From NCBI RefSeq assembly GCF_003344625.1, contig NZ_QPKJ02000005.1:620001-684000 (forward strand): a DNA stretch of 64,000 nt. The letters run 5' to 3'. Positions 32,837 through 42,234 of this stretch are shown here, one piece after another; positions within the stretch are counted from its first letter, which is position 1; the number at the start of each line of letters is the position of its first letter. Under the pieces are notes generated by a model. That model worked only from the letters and a program-made list of their open reading frames with translations. It did no database searches and had not been told where the DNA came from. A program made the position numbers and the translations under genes. This DNA is from Solirubrobacter deserti (lineage in GTDB: Bacteria > Actinomycetota > Thermoleophilia > Solirubrobacterales > Solirubrobacteraceae).

Positions 32837-33997
32837 ATGCCGCCGACAACTGACGTTGACACCTACGCGCTGACCCAGGACCAGCTGGAGTTCCGGGACA
32901 TGATCCGCCAGATCGTGCGTGAGCGGGTCGCTCCGCGCGCGGCGGAGATCGACGCGAAGGCCGAGTACCCGTGGGACATCCGCAAGCTGTTCGCCGAGCA
33001 GGACCTGCTCGGGCTCCCGTTCGACGAGGAGTACGGCGGGACGGGCACGGGCGCGCTGATGCTCAGCGTCGCGATCGAGGAGGTCGCGAAGGCGTGCGCC
33101 TCCTCCGCGCTGATCCTGATGCTGCAGGACCTCGGCACGCTGCCGATCAAGCTCTTCGGCTCCGACGAGCTCAAGCAGCGCTTCCTCCCGAAGTGCGCGT
33201 CGGGTGAGTGGTCGCCGGCGTTCGCGCTGTCCGAGCCCGAGGCCGGCTCTGACCCGGGCGGGATGATCACCCGCGCGGTCAAGGACGGCGACGAGTGGGT
33301 CATCAACGGCTCCAAGAACTGGATCTCGAACCTGGGGATCGCCGACTTCTACATCGTCTTCGCCAAGACGGACCCGAGCGCGGGTCGCTCGCGCGGCATC
33401 AGCGCCTTCGTCGTGGAGGCCGACCGCTCCGGGTTCTCCGTCGGCAAGCTCGAGCACAAGCTCGGCATCAAGGGCTCGCCGACCGGCCAGCCGATCTTCG
33501 ACGACGTCCGCGTGCCCGCCGCGAACCTGATCGGCACGGAGAACAAGGGCATGAACGTCGCGCTCGGCACGCTCGACCACTCGCGGCTCGGGGTCGCCGC
33601 GCAGGCCGTCGGCATCGCCCAGGGCGCGACCGACCACGCCGTCGCCTACGCCAACGAGCGCAAGCAGTTCGGCCAGGCGATCGCGGAGTTCCAGGGCATC
33701 CAGTTCAAGCTCGCCGACATGGAGACGCGCACGGCGGCCGCGCGCGAGCTGCTGTATCGCGCCAGCTCGAAGATCGATCGTCACGAGGCGGACGCTGGCA
33801 AGTACTCCGCGATGGCCAAGCTGTTCGCGTCGGACACGGCGATGGCCGTCACCGTCGAAGCCGTGCAGGTGCTGGGCGGATACGGGTACGTGAACGAGTA
33901 TCCGGTCGAGCGCTACATGCGCGACGCCAAGATCACGCAGATCTACGAGGGCACGAACGAGATCCAGCGTCTCGTGATCGCGCGCACCCTCAGGTAG
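32837..33997 (+). CDS. Acyl-CoA dehydrogenase
   Basis: A 386-residue FAD enzyme that oxidises acyl-CoA to enoyl-CoA, passing electrons to ETF. Landmarks: FALSEPEAGSDPGG and NWISN (FAD contacts), ERKQFGQAIAEFQGIQFKLADM, QVLGGYGYVNEYPVERYMRDAKI, and the catalytic base E371 in IYEGTNEIQR, the short-chain (butyryl-CoA type) position. ATG 32837 is used; a GTG at 32831 is in frame. No other beta-oxidation gene is adjacent. Its TAG stop is part of the -10 hexamer of the next gene. Confidence 0.93.
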   Translation: MPPTTDVDTYALTQDQLEFRDMIRQIVRERVAPRAAEIDAKAEYPWDIRKLFAEQDLLGLPFDEEYGGTGTGALMLSVAIEEVAKACASSALILMLQDLGTLPIKLFGSDELKQRFLPKCASGEWSPAFALSEPEAGSDPGGMITRAVKDGDEWVINGSKNWISNLGIADFYIVFAKTDPSAGRSRGISAFVVEADRSGFSVGKLEHKLGIKGSPTGQPIFDDVRVPAANLIGTENKGMNVALGTLDHSRLGVAAQAVGIAQGATDHAVAYANERKQFGQAIAEFQGIQFKLADMETRTAAARELLYRASSKIDRHEADAGKYSAMAKLFASDTAMAVTVEAVQVLGGYGYVNEYPVERYMRDAKITQIYEGTNEIQRLVIARTLR

Positions 33998-34000
33998 CCT
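33995..34000 (+). promoter_or_regulatory. Leaderless -10 TAGCCT overlapping a stop codon
   Basis: TAGCCT begins with the TAG stop of the acyl-CoA dehydrogenase and ends exactly 6 nt before ATG 34007. Confidence 0.55.
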
Positions 34001-34006
34001 CAGAGC

Positions 34007-34642
34007 ATGCTCTCACGTTGGCCTGCCGGGCGACGGCTCGCTCTCTCCCTCGTCCTGTGCCTCGCGCTCGCGCTGTCGTTCGCGGCGTTGACGCAGGGGC
34101 TGTCGCAGCAGGGCTGGCTGCGTGCGCTGGAGGTGATCGCGCTCGTGATCAGCGCGGGCGCGCTCGCCGCGATCGTCATCGGGCTGATCGTCTCGCGGCT
34201 GGCCAACTACCAGGACCCGGAGAGCGAGGCCGAGTTCGAGCGGATCGTGATCCGGTCCGAGCGGCTCGCGCGCGAGAACCTCGCGGCCGAGCCCGACGAG
34301 GGCGAGTTCATGGAGCTGGACCCGTTCAACCCCGTGGACTTCGAGACGCTGGTCCAGGAGGCGCTGGACGACCTCCCGGACCTGCTGATCAAGGCGCTCG
34401 AGCGGGTGCCGGTCGTGATCTCCGACAAGGGCCGTAAGGCGCGCGCGTACGGGCTCTACCAGGGCGACACGGTCGCGCGCGACAACTACCACGACCGCAT
34501 CATCATCTTCCGGGACACACTGCTGCGCGACTTCGGGCACGACCCGGACCTGCTGCGCGACCAGGTGACGCGCACGGTGCGCCACGAGCTGGCCCACCAC
34601 CTCGGCGCTGACGAGCTCGGAGTTCGTGAGTTGGGTCTCTAG
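34007..34642 (+). CDS. Membrane-anchored zincin-like metallopeptidase
   Basis: A 211-residue protein with two N-terminal transmembrane helices (LALSLVLCLALALSFAAL and ALEVIALVISAGALAAIVIGLIV) and a C-terminal Zincin_1-family domain (FETLVQEALDDLPDLL, VVISDKGRKARAYGLYQG, RIIIFRDTLLRDF). HELAHHLG with H193, E194 and H197 is the zinc motif, close to the C-terminus as is usual for this family. Zincin_1 proteins are normally short and soluble, so the membrane anchor is an uncommon addition. The active domain is probably cytosolic. Substrate unknown. Confidence 0.82.
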   Translation: MLSRWPAGRRLALSLVLCLALALSFAALTQGLSQQGWLRALEVIALVISAGALAAIVIGLIVSRLANYQDPESEAEFERIVIRSERLARENLAAEPDEGEFMELDPFNPVDFETLVQEALDDLPDLLIKALERVPVVISDKGRKARAYGLYQGDTVARDNYHDRIIIFRDTLLRDFGHDPDLLRDQVTRTVRHELAHHLGADELGVRELGL

Positions 34643-34649
34643 CTAGCGG

Positions 34650-34655
34650 TACGAT
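34650..34655 (+). promoter_or_regulatory. Candidate -10 TACGAT for arsR-type gene
   Basis: TACGAT ends 11 nt before ATG 34667, giving a leader of a few nucleotides at most. No Shine-Dalgarno. Confidence 0.4.
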
Positions 34656-34666
34656 GGACGTCGAAC

Positions 34667-34987
34667 ATGCACTTCGACGAGCCTGAACTCGAGGCGGTTT
34701 CCCTGGCGGTGATGATGGCCGCGCTCAGCGACCCGGTGCGGGTCGCGATCGTGCGCGAGCTGGCCTGCCGGGGCGAGGCCACGTGCGGCGCGTTCGACGT
34801 CGGCGTGTCGAAGGCGACCCGGTCGCATCACTTCAAGGTGCTGCGCGAGGCAGGGCTCACGCGCACGCGGGCCGAGGGCACGCACCGCCACGTGACGCTG
34901 CGCCGTGAAGAGGTCGACGCGCGCTTCCCCGGGCTGCTGGGCGCCGTGCTCGCCGCTGCCGACCGCGAGTCCGCGGTCCCCGCCTAG
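34667..34987 (+). CDS. ArsR-family transcriptional regulator
   Basis: A 106-residue winged-helix repressor. VMMAALSDPVRVAIVRELACRGEATCGAFDVGVSKATRSHHFKVLREAGLTRTRAEGTHRHVTLR shows the full ArsR helix-turn-helix and wing. No arsenic-type cysteine pair (ELCVCDL) is present: two cysteines (in ACRGEATCG) are near but not in that motif. It may sense another ligand or be a plain repressor. It stands alone between a zincin gene and the convergent ABC1 kinase. Confidence 0.9.
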   Translation: MHFDEPELEAVSLAVMMAALSDPVRVAIVRELACRGEATCGAFDVGVSKATRSHHFKVLREAGLTRTRAEGTHRHVTLRREEVDARFPGLLGAVLAAADRESAVPA

Positions 34988-35058
34988 AAGGCCCCTGAAG
35001 AACACCGGCACATCTCCTGCGGCACATCCGCGGCGCCTCGCGCCACCCACGACGTTCA

Positions 35059-35073
35059 CGTGCCAGAGGCACG
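35059..35073. terminator. Small hairpin between convergent genes
   Basis: CGTGCC-AGA-GGCACG in the 162-bp gap between the arsR-type gene and the ABC1 kinase. No T tract. Possibly a weak terminator for either strand. Confidence 0.3.
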
Positions 35074-35149
35074 CATCACTCGTCGCGGGCGGCCCGAGGC
35101 ATCCCCGGCTGCACCACATGAGGCGCACCGCACGTTCTTCAGCGACCTT

Positions 35150-36520
35150 CTAGCGCTGCCAGAACGCGTGGTCCTGCTCGCCCAGCGGCGTGCTGGGCGG
35201 CGCGCTCTCCCAGTACTCGGAGCCGAGCGCGTTCCAGTCGGCTTCCGCGCGCACGTCGCCGAGCGTCGTGAACACGAGGCTCTCCATGCGGCGGATGAGC
35301 AGCGCCTGCGGGGGAATCGTCTGGCGGCGCATCTGCGCGAAGTACGGCGAGCGCGGTGACGAGCCCTCCTCGATCAGCGCGGCCACGTCGGCCGAGGTGA
35401 GCCGGCGCCGGCCGGGATCCAGGTACCAGGAGGCCGCCATCCGCAGCTGGCCGAGCAGCGCCTCGGCCTCGAACTCGTCGGGCTTGGGCAGGTAGCCGAG
35501 CCGGGCGAGATCCGCTTTGACGGCCCGGGCGTCGTTGCGCATGATGGCCTGCGCGAGCTCGCGCTCGCCCTGCAGATAGTCGGCGTCGACGACGCGCATC
35601 AGACCGAAGTCGAGGAAGCCGACGCGGCCGTCCTCGAGGTAGAGGTAGTTGCCCGGGTGCGGGTCGCCGGCCGCGCGGCGCAGGTGCGTGAGGGTGCCGA
35701 AGAAGAAGCGGAAGACGATCTCGCCGAAGCGGTCGCGCTCGGTGTCCGGCAGCGTCTTGACGACGTCGAAGCGGCGGCCGCGCATGAGCTCGGTGACGAG
35801 CACCCGGCGGTGGCTGAGCTGCGTGTCCACGGGCGGGATGAACACGAACGGGTGGCCGCGCCAGCCGCGCTCCATCGCGCGGTGGTGCTGGGCCTCCACC
35901 TCGTAGTCGAGCTCCTCGCCGATGCGCTCGCGCAGCTCGCCCGCGAGCGCCTTGACGTCGAGCCCGGGGGCGAGGCGGCGGACCAGCGGGAACAGCATCT
36001 GGAGGTTGCGCAGGTCGGTCTCGACGGCCTCCGCGATCCCGGGGTACTGGACCTTGACCGCGACCTCGCGGCCGTCCTTGGTGATGGCGCGGTGCACCTG
36101 GCCGATCGAGGCCGCGGCGAACGCCTCGCGCTCGAACTCGCTGAACGCGCTCGCGGCCGGCGTGCCGAGCTCCTCCTTGAGCAGCTTCTCGATCGCCTTG
36201 AACGGCAACGGCGGGACGTCGTCGCGCAGGGTCGCGAGCGTGTTCTTGAACTCCTCGCGCTCGGACTCGGGGATCGCGGTGAACTCGACGGTCGAGAGCA
36301 CCTGCCCGATCTTCATCGCCGCCCCGCGCATCTGGCCGAGCTGCTTGACGAGCTCGTTGGCGGTCGCGGCGGCGCGTTCGCCGGTGGCCGCGTCCGCCGC
36401 CTCCTCGCTGCGCAGGGCGTTGGCCGCGCGCGTGCCGGCCCAGCGCAGGCCCTGGCCGGCGACCAGGCCGCCGAAGCGGCGTGTGCGGGCGATGCGGGAG
36501 GTGGGCGGCTGCTCGGACAT
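35150..36520 (-). CDS. ABC1/AarF (UbiB/ADCK-like) atypical kinase
   Basis: A 456-residue protein of the ABC1/UbiB family: KxGQ motif (MKIGQVLS), Ala-rich loop [11 protein letters not shown] in place of the usual glycine loop, ATP lysine in VAVKVQYPG, catalytic GDPHPGNYL and DFG in FLDFGLMR. These atypical kinases have ATPase activity and support isoprenoid-quinone or lipid metabolism. The C-terminal part ([17 protein letters not shown] ...) is the family's helical tail. ATG start; upstream TACCCT is 11 nt away. Divergent from the PadR gene. Confidence 0.9.
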   Translation of the reverse strand: MSEQPPTSRIARTRRFGGLVAGQGLRWAGTRAANALRSEEAADAATGERAAATANELVKQLGQMRGAAMKIGQVLSTVEFTAIPESEREEFKNTLATLRDDVPPLPFKAIEKLLKEELGTPAASAFSEFEREAFAAASIGQVHRAITKDGREVAVKVQYPGIAEAVETDLRNLQMLFPLVRRLAPGLDVKALAGELRERIGEELDYEVEAQHHRAMERGWRGHPFVFIPPVDTQLSHRRVLVTELMRGRRFDVVKTLPDTERDRFGEIVFRFFFGTLTHLRRAAGDPHPGNYLYLEDGRVGFLDFGLMRVVDADYLQGERELAQAIMRNDARAVKADLARLGYLPKPDEFEAEALLGQLRMAASWYLDPGRRRLTSADVAALIEEGSSPRSPYFAQMRRQTIPPQALLIRRMESLVFTTLGDVRAEADWNALGSEYWESAPPSTPLGEQDHAFWQR

Positions 36521-36564
36521 GGGTGCTCAGGAGGGTACGCAAGCCGACCTGCGTACAGACCACC

Positions 36565-36592
36565 TTGACAAGGGAGACTATCGCGATATATC
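36565..36592 (+). promoter_or_regulatory. padR promoter and TATCGCGATA operator
   Basis: TTGACA (36565-36570), a 16-bp spacer and TATATC (36587-36592), one of few promoters here with a consensus -35. TATCGCGATA (36579-36588) is a perfect palindrome that overlaps the -10. Such a site fits autorepression by the PadR protein encoded downstream. Confidence 0.7.
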
Positions 36593-36633
36593 TTTGACGC
36601 ATCGGAACACATCGAAGAAGGGAATGAGAACCC

Positions 36634-37323
36634 ATGTACGCAGCATCTGCTTCCGACTGGTGCGGTCCTCGGGGCCGCCATCACCACCACCGCCATTCCC
36701 GAGGAGGGCGCGGGCTGGAGGAGCTCCTCCAGTTCATGGCCAGCGGTGGCCGCGGCGGCCCGCCCTGGGCCGATCCCCGCATGTTCAAGGCGCTGTTCTA
36801 CGGCGGCCCGGGTGGCCCGGGCGGTCACCGCGGCGGTCCCCATCGGCGCGGCGGACGTGCCCGTCGCGGCGACGTGCGCGCGGCGCTCCTGCTCCTGATC
36901 GAGGGCGGGCCGCAGAACGGCTACCAGCTGATCCAGGAGATCGAGCGGCGCACGGACGGCCTGTGGAAGCCGAGCCCCGGCTCGGTCTACCCGGCCCTCC
37001 AGCAGCTCGAGGACGAGGGCCTGGTCCGCGCCGTCGAGTTCGAGGGCAAGCGCGCCTTCGAGCTCACCGACGAGGGCCGGTCGTACGTCGAGACCAACCG
37101 CGAGGAGCTCGGCGACCCGTTCGCCGCCGCGACGGGCGACGTCGACGAGAACGTCATGGACCTGAGGGGCCTGATGTTCCAGGTCGGCGCCGCCGCCATG
37201 CAGGTTGTCGCCGCCGGCCACACCGAAGAGGCCAAGAAGATCCTGGCCGAGACCCGCCGGCAGCTCTACAAGATCCTCGCCGAGGACGAGCCCATCGAGG
37301 GCGAAGCCGACGAGCAGCGCTAG
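36634..37323 (+). CDS. PadR-family transcriptional regulator
   Basis: A 229-residue regulator with an unusual N-terminal extension of about 75 residues rich in Gly, His, Arg and Pro ([13 protein letters not shown], possible metal binding). The PadR winged helix follows: [48 protein letters not shown], then a C-terminal helical dimerisation part. GAAGGGAATGAG just upstream of the ATG serves as the Shine-Dalgarno, in contrast to the leaderless genes. Probably autoregulated through the palindrome at 36579. Confidence 0.9.
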   Translation: MYAASASDWCGPRGRHHHHRHSRGGRGLEELLQFMASGGRGGPPWADPRMFKALFYGGPGGPGGHRGGPHRRGGRARRGDVRAALLLLIEGGPQNGYQLIQEIERRTDGLWKPSPGSVYPALQQLEDEGLVRAVEFEGKRAFELTDEGRSYVETNREELGDPFAAATGDVDENVMDLRGLMFQVGAAAMQVVAAGHTEEAKKILAETRRQLYKILAEDEPIEGEADEQR

Positions 37324-37342
37324 CTGAGTGCGGCGCACTCCC

Positions 37343-37379
37343 CCGGCCGGCCCGCGCATGTCCCCCGCGGGCCGGCCGG
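37343..37379 (+). terminator. 14-bp GC-rich hairpin after padR
   Basis: CCGGCCGGCCCGCG - 9-nt loop - CGCGGGCCGGCCGG, a perfect 14-bp stem between padR and psuG. No T tract, which is common for terminators in high-GC actinobacteria. Confidence 0.7.
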
Positions 37380-37390
37380 CGCCGCGCGGC

Positions 37391-37396
37391 TAACGT
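37391..37396 (+). promoter_or_regulatory. Leaderless -10 TAACGT for psuG
   Basis: TAACGT ends 7 nt before GTG 37404, no Shine-Dalgarno. It supports 37404 over the in-frame GTG at 37395, which would lie within the element. Confidence 0.5.
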
Positions 37397-37403
37397 GCTC
37401 GGC

Positions 37404-38288
37404 GTGCGCGTCGACCCTGAAGTTCAAGCGGCGCTCGCGGCCGGACAGCCGGTCGTGGCGCTGGAGAGCACGATCATCGCCCACGGCCTTCCGCGGCCGG
37501 ACAACCTGCGCGTCGCGCGGGAGATCGAGGCCACGGTGCGCGAGCACGGGGCCGTGCCCGCGACGATCGCGATCCTCGCCGGCGAGGTCCGCATCGGGCT
37601 CGACGAAGACGCGCTGGAGGCGCTCGCCTACTCCGGCGAAGTCGCCAAGTGCGGCGTGCGCGACCTGCCCGCCGTGCTCGCGCGCGGGGAGGACGGGGCG
37701 ACGACCGTCGCGGCCACCTCGCATCTCGCCGACCGGGCCGGCATCCGCGTGTTCGCCACGGGCGGGCTCGGCGGCGTGCACCGCGGCGCGGTCGAGACGT
37801 TCGACGAGTCCGCGGACCTCGGCACGCTCGCCCGCACCGGCATCTGCGTCGTGTGCGCGGGCGTGAAGTCGATTCTCGACATCCGCGCGACGCTGGAGCG
37901 GCTGGAGACGCTCAACGTCACGGTGCTCGGCTATCGCACGGACACCTTCCCGGCCTTCTACCTCGCGTCGAGCGGCGTGCCGATCACCTGGCGCGTCGAG
38001 TCGCCGGAGGAGGCGGCGTCCGTGCTGCGCGCGCGGGACGAGGTGGGCGCGCCCGGCGGCGTCGTGGTCGCGAACCCGCTCGACGAGCCGATGGACGCCG
38101 AGCTCCACGACCGCGTGCTGGCCGAGGGCCTGGAGGCCGCGGCCGCCGAGGGGATCTCCGGCCGCGACGTGACGCCGTTCCTGCTCGAGCGCTTCCACTC
38201 GCAGACGGAGGGCGAGAGCCTGCGCGCGAACGTGCGCCTGGTGCTGCGCAACGCGGCGCTGGCCGCGCAGATCGCGGCGGCGCTGTGA
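37404..38288 (+). CDS. psuG: Pseudouridine-5'-phosphate glycosidase
   Basis: A 294-residue enzyme that reversibly splits pseudouridine 5'-phosphate into uracil and ribose 5-phosphate. Signature stretches: [16 protein letters not shown] (E21), [18 protein letters not shown] (K82), [27 protein letters not shown], and [10 protein letters not shown] whose K155 corresponds to the covalent lysine of characterised PsuG. Length and motif order are those of the family. It overlaps the kinase gene by GTGA, which gives the two-step pseudouridine salvage/degradation pathway. Confidence 0.93.
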   Translation: MRVDPEVQAALAAGQPVVALESTIIAHGLPRPDNLRVAREIEATVREHGAVPATIAILAGEVRIGLDEDALEALAYSGEVAKCGVRDLPAVLARGEDGATTVAATSHLADRAGIRVFATGGLGGVHRGAVETFDESADLGTLARTGICVVCAGVKSILDIRATLERLETLNVTVLGYRTDTFPAFYLASSGVPITWRVESPEEAASVLRARDEVGAPGGVVVANPLDEPMDAELHDRVLAEGLEAAAAEGISGRDVTPFLLERFHSQTEGESLRANVRLVLRNAALAAQIAAAL

Positions 38289-39112
38289 CGAAGGTCCTGG
38301 TCCTCGGGGACGTGAACGTGGACATCGTCGCGGTGCAGGAGACGTCGCTGGCGGTCGACAGCGACACGCCGGCCAGCATCTCGCTGCGCGGCGGCGGTGG
38401 CGGCGCCAACGTGGCCGCGTGGCTGGCGAGGCTGGGCGTCGAGACGACGCTGATCGGCCGCGTGGGGGCCGACCCGCTGGCCGAGGTCGCGCTCAGCGGG
38501 CTCGACGGCGTGCGGCTGGAGGTCGTACGCGACCCGGTCCGCGTCACCGGCACCTGCATCGTGCTCGTCGCGCCCGGCGGCGAGCGGACGATGCTCCCGG
38601 ACCCGGGCGCCAACGACGCGCTCGCGGCCGAGGACCTCCCGCCGCTCGAGGGCGACATCCTGCACGTGTCCGGCTACGCGCTGATGCGACCGGGCTCCCG
38701 GCTGGCCGCGATGACCGCGATCGAGCGCGCCCGGGAGGCCGGCATGCGCATCAGCATCGACCCGGCGTCCGCCGCGCCGCTCGCCAACGACCCGATCTTC
38801 CTGCAGCGGGTCGCCCCGGTCGACCTGCTGCTCCCCAACGCGGACGAGGCCGAGGTGCTCGGCCCGCAGATCGATGCGCCCGAGGTCGTGACCAAACGCG
38901 GCGCGGGCGGCGCGACCTGGACCGACGGGGCGCAGACGGTGACGGGCCCGGCGGTCCCGGTGGACGACGTCGTCGACACCACGGGCGCCGGCGACGCGTT
39001 CGCGGCCGGCTTTCTGTCCGCGTGGCTCGGCGGGGACGTCACGGCTGCGCTGGCGGCGGGCGCCCGATGCGCGGCCGACGCGATCGCCCGCGTAGGATCG
39101 CGGCCGGCATGA
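38285..39112 (+). CDS. psuK: PfkB-family kinase, probable pseudouridine kinase
   Basis: A 275-residue ribokinase-fold kinase. [30 protein letters not shown] (sugar-binding GG) and [14 protein letters not shown] (the anion hole and catalytic Asp of PfkB signature 2). Substrate assignment comes from coupling to psuG: phosphorylation of pseudouridine at O5' supplies the substrate of the glycosidase. GTG start overlapping psuG. Near its 3' end a GTA-GGA-T stretch makes TAGGAT, 10 nt before the next ATG. The stop overlaps that ATG (ATGA). Confidence 0.85.
   Translation: MTKVLVLGDVNVDIVAVQETSLAVDSDTPASISLRGGGGGANVAAWLARLGVETTLIGRVGADPLAEVALSGLDGVRLEVVRDPVRVTGTCIVLVAPGGERTMLPDPGANDALAAEDLPPLEGDILHVSGYALMRPGSRLAAMTAIERAREAGMRISIDPASAAPLANDPIFLQRVAPVDLLLPNADEAEVLGPQIDAPEVVTKRGAGGATWTDGAQTVTGPAVPVDDVVDTTGAGDAFAAGFLSAWLGGDVTAALAAGARCAADAIARVGSRPA
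39093..39098 (+). promoter_or_regulatory. Possible internal promoter (TAGGAT) in psuK
   Basis: TAGGAT within the psuK coding region ends 10 nt before ATG 39109. It includes the codon GTA (V270), rare in this GC-rich sequence. Confidence 0.35.
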
Positions 39113-39582
39113 CCCGGATCCTGTTCGTCTGCATGGGCAACATCTGCCGCTCGCCCACGGCGGAGGGCGTGATGCGCTCGCTCGTGCGCGAGGCCGGGCT
39201 CGAGGACGAGATCGTCATCGACAGCGCGGGGACGGGTGGCTGGCACGCCGGCGACCCGCCGGACCGGCGCGCCACCGCGGCCGCCCGGGCGCGCGGGATC
39301 ACGCTGGAGGGCGCCGCGCGCCAGCTCACGGTCGACGACTTCGACGACTTCGACCTCCTGCTCGCCATGGACCGTGAGAACCTCGCGGGCATCCGCGCCG
39401 TCGCGCCGTCGCAGGAGGCGGCCGCGAAGGCGCGGCTGCTGCGCGAGTTCGACCCTGCGAGCGCGGGCGCCCCCGACCTCGACGTCCCCGATCCCTACTA
39501 CGGCGGCCCGCAGGGCTTCGAGACCGTGCTCGACCAGGTCGAGGCCGCGTGCCGGGGCCTGCTCGATGCGATCCGCGATTGA
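39109..39582 (+). CDS. Low-molecular-weight protein tyrosine phosphatase family
   Basis: A 157-residue phosphatase. The P-loop CMGNICRSP has nucleophile C8 and R14; the acid DPYYGG with its aspartate is at about 130. All catalytic residues are present. Members of this family act on phosphotyrosine, but the human LMW-PTP-A is also a ribulosamine-5-phosphatase, and bacterial genes of this type often sit beside fructosamine-3-kinase homologues, as here (17-bp overlap). A role in protein deglycation is thus likely. Confidence 0.92.
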   Translation: MTRILFVCMGNICRSPTAEGVMRSLVREAGLEDEIVIDSAGTGGWHAGDPPDRRATAAARARGITLEGAARQLTVDDFDDFDLLLAMDRENLAGIRAVAPSQEAAAKARLLREFDPASAGAPDLDVPDPYYGGPQGFETVLDQVEAACRGLLDAIRD

Positions 39583-40441
39583 GGCCGCGACGGGCCGCAC
39601 GGTCCGCTCGCTCACGCCCGTCCGCGGCGGCGACATCAACGTCGCCTACAAAGTCCAGTTCGGCGACGAGTCGTTCGGCTTCGTCAAGACCCGTGCCGGC
39701 GTCCAGCCCGGTGAGTACGTCGCCGAGGCCGCCGGGCTGCGCTGGCTCGCCGAGCCGGGCGCCCTGCGCGTTCCTAAGGTCCTCGGCGTCTCCGACGAGG
39801 TGCTCGTGCTCGACTGGGTCGACGAGGGCACGCGCGGCGACGGGGCCGCGTTCGGCGCGGGTTTGGCGGCCGTCCACGCGGCGGGCGCGGACGACTGGGG
39901 CACGACGCCGCCGGAGGTGAGAGGCGACGCCGCGCCGTCGCCGGGCCGCATCGCGGGGCGTCCGCCGCTGCGCATCGGGCCGCTGCGCGTGCCCAACGAT
40001 CCGTGTCCGGACTGGCCCACGTTCTACGCCGAGCGGCGCCTGCGGCCGCTGCTCGCGCGCGCCGGCCTGTCCGCGCGCGGCCTCCGCGCGGTCGAGTCCG
40101 TCTGCGACCGGATCGCGGAGCTCGCGGGCCCGCCGGAGCCGCCCGCGCGTCTGCACGGCGACCTCTGGAGCGGGAACGTGCACTGGGATCGGCGCGGGCG
40201 GGCCTGGCTGATCGACCCGGCCGCGCACGGCGGGCACCGCGAAGTCGACCTGGCGATGCTCACCCTCTTCGGCGACCCTGGCCGGCAGTTCTTCGCCGCG
40301 TACGAGGATCGGCACCCGTTGGCGCCCGGCTGGCAGGAGCGTGTGCCGCTCTACCAGCTGTTCCCGCTGCTCGTGCACGCCGCGCTGTTCGGCGGCGGCT
40401 ACGCGGCCTCAGTGGAGCGCGCCGCGAGCGCCTACGTCTGA
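39566..40441 (+). CDS. Fructosamine/ketosamine-3-kinase family protein
   Basis: A 291-residue APH-fold kinase: nucleotide-binding GGDINVAYKVQ with the ATP lysine at FVKTRAG, WLAEPGALRVPKVLG, catalytic LHGDLWSGN (D, N) and metal aspartate in IDPAAHGGHREVDLAM. Bacterial homologues phosphorylate ribulosamines and erythrulosamines on proteins, after which the product decomposes and frees the amine (protein repair). It overlaps the phosphatase gene by 17 bp. Its last 33 bp overlap the convergent ABC exporter. Confidence 0.9.
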   Translation: MRSAIEAATGRTVRSLTPVRGGDINVAYKVQFGDESFGFVKTRAGVQPGEYVAEAAGLRWLAEPGALRVPKVLGVSDEVLVLDWVDEGTRGDGAAFGAGLAAVHAAGADDWGTTPPEVRGDAAPSPGRIAGRPPLRIGPLRVPNDPCPDWPTFYAERRLRPLLARAGLSARGLRAVESVCDRIAELAGPPEPPARLHGDLWSGNVHWDRRGRAWLIDPAAHGGHREVDLAMLTLFGDPGRQFFAAYEDRHPLAPGWQERVPLYQLFPLLVHAALFGGGYAASVERAASAYV

Positions 40442-42234
40442 GTCGCGCGCCACGAGCGAGGCGTACCGGCCGCCGAGTGCGAGCAGCTCCTCGTGGGCGC
40501 CGCGCTCGGCGACCCGGCCACGGTCGAGCACGACGATCTGGTCGGCGTCGCGCACCGTGGAGAGGCGGTGCGCGATGACGATGGTCGTCCGGCCCTCGGC
40601 GAGGGACTCGAGCGCCTCCCCGACGGCGCGCTCGGTCTGCACGTCGAGGGCCGACGTGGCCTCGTCGAGCACGAGCACGGGCGGGTTGCGCAGGATCGTG
40701 CGGGCGATCGCGATGCGCTGCTTCTCGCCGCCGGAGAAGCGGAAGCCGCGCTCGCCGACGACCGTCTCGTAGCCCTCGGGCAGGGCGGCGATCGTGTCGT
40801 GGATCTGCGCCGCGCGGGCCGCCGCCTCGATCTCCTCGTCGCTCGCGGACGGCTTGGCGAAGCGCAGGTTCTCGCGCACCGACGCGTGGAACAGGTAGGT
40901 CTCCTGGGAGACGACGCCGACGGCGTCTGCGAGCGCCTCGAAGCTCAGCTCGCGCAGGTCGGTCCCGTCGATCGTGACCGCGCCGCGCTCGGGGTCGTAC
41001 AGCCGCGCCGCGAGGTAGCCGAGCGACGTCTTGCCCGCGCCGGTCTCGCCGACCAGCGCGGTGCGCGTGCCGGCCGGGACCGTGAGGTCGACGTCCTGCA
41101 GCGTCCACTCGTCGCCGTAGCGGAACCAGAGGTGCTCGAAGCGGACCTCGCCCTTGACGTCGCCGAGCGTCTTCGTGCCGGGCTCGATGTCCACGTGCAG
41201 GTCCAGGTACTCGAAGACGCGCTCGAACAGCGCGGTGGACGTCTGGATGTCCACGGCCACGCTCAGCAGCGACTGGACGGGGAAGAACAGCCGCGTCTGC
41301 AGCGTCGTGAAGGCGACGATCGTGCCGATCGAGGCCGCGCCCGGCGCGAGCCCCGCGAACAGGTAGACGAGCGCGGGCATCACGGCGAAGCTGGTCTGGA
41401 TCGCGCTCATCATCCAGCGCCCGGCCATGCGCGACTTGACCTCGAGGTCGGCCAGGTTCTCGGACTCGCGGTCGAAGCGCGACGCGAGCTCCTCGCCGCG
41501 TCCCATCGTCTTGCCGAGCAGGACGCCGCTCACGGAGAGCGACTCCTGCACGAGGGCGGAGATGTCGGCCATCGCGCCCTGCTTGACGGTCGTGATCTTG
41601 CGCCGCTCGTTGCCGACCCGGCGCGCGAGGTAGACGAAGAACGGCAGCAGCGCGAGGCTGAACAGCGCCAGGCGCCAGTCGAGCAGGAACATCGCGACCA
41701 CGGACGCGATGACCGTCGTCACGTTGCCGACGATCGACGCCGCGGTGCTCGTGACCACGGACTGCACGCCGCCGATGTCGTTGGCGATCCGGGACTGGAT
41801 CTCGCCCGTGCGGGTCTTGGTGAAGAACGCGAGCGAGAGGCGCTGCAGGTGGCGGTAGACCTGCGTGCGCAGGTCGTGCATCACGCGCTGGCCGACGACG
41901 TTCGTCAGCCACGTCTGCCCGACGCCCAGGATCGCGGTGACGACGGCGATCGCGATCATCCCGCCGACGAGCACGCCGAGCAGGCCGTCGCGGTTCTCGG
42001 GGATCGCGACGTCGAGGATGTCGCGCAGCAGGAACGGGGTCACCATCCCCAGCGCCGCGCTGAACGCGATCAGCGCCAGGACGGTGAACAGCCGGCCGCG
42101 ATAGGGCCGGAAGAGCTTGATGATCCGGCGGTTGAGCCCGGGCATCCGGGGCCCCTCCGGCGGGGGGAGGGGTTGGCGGCGGCGCCCTCCCACGGGTTCG
42201 CCGCCGCCTTCTCCATAGCGCCGGAAGGCTGCCG

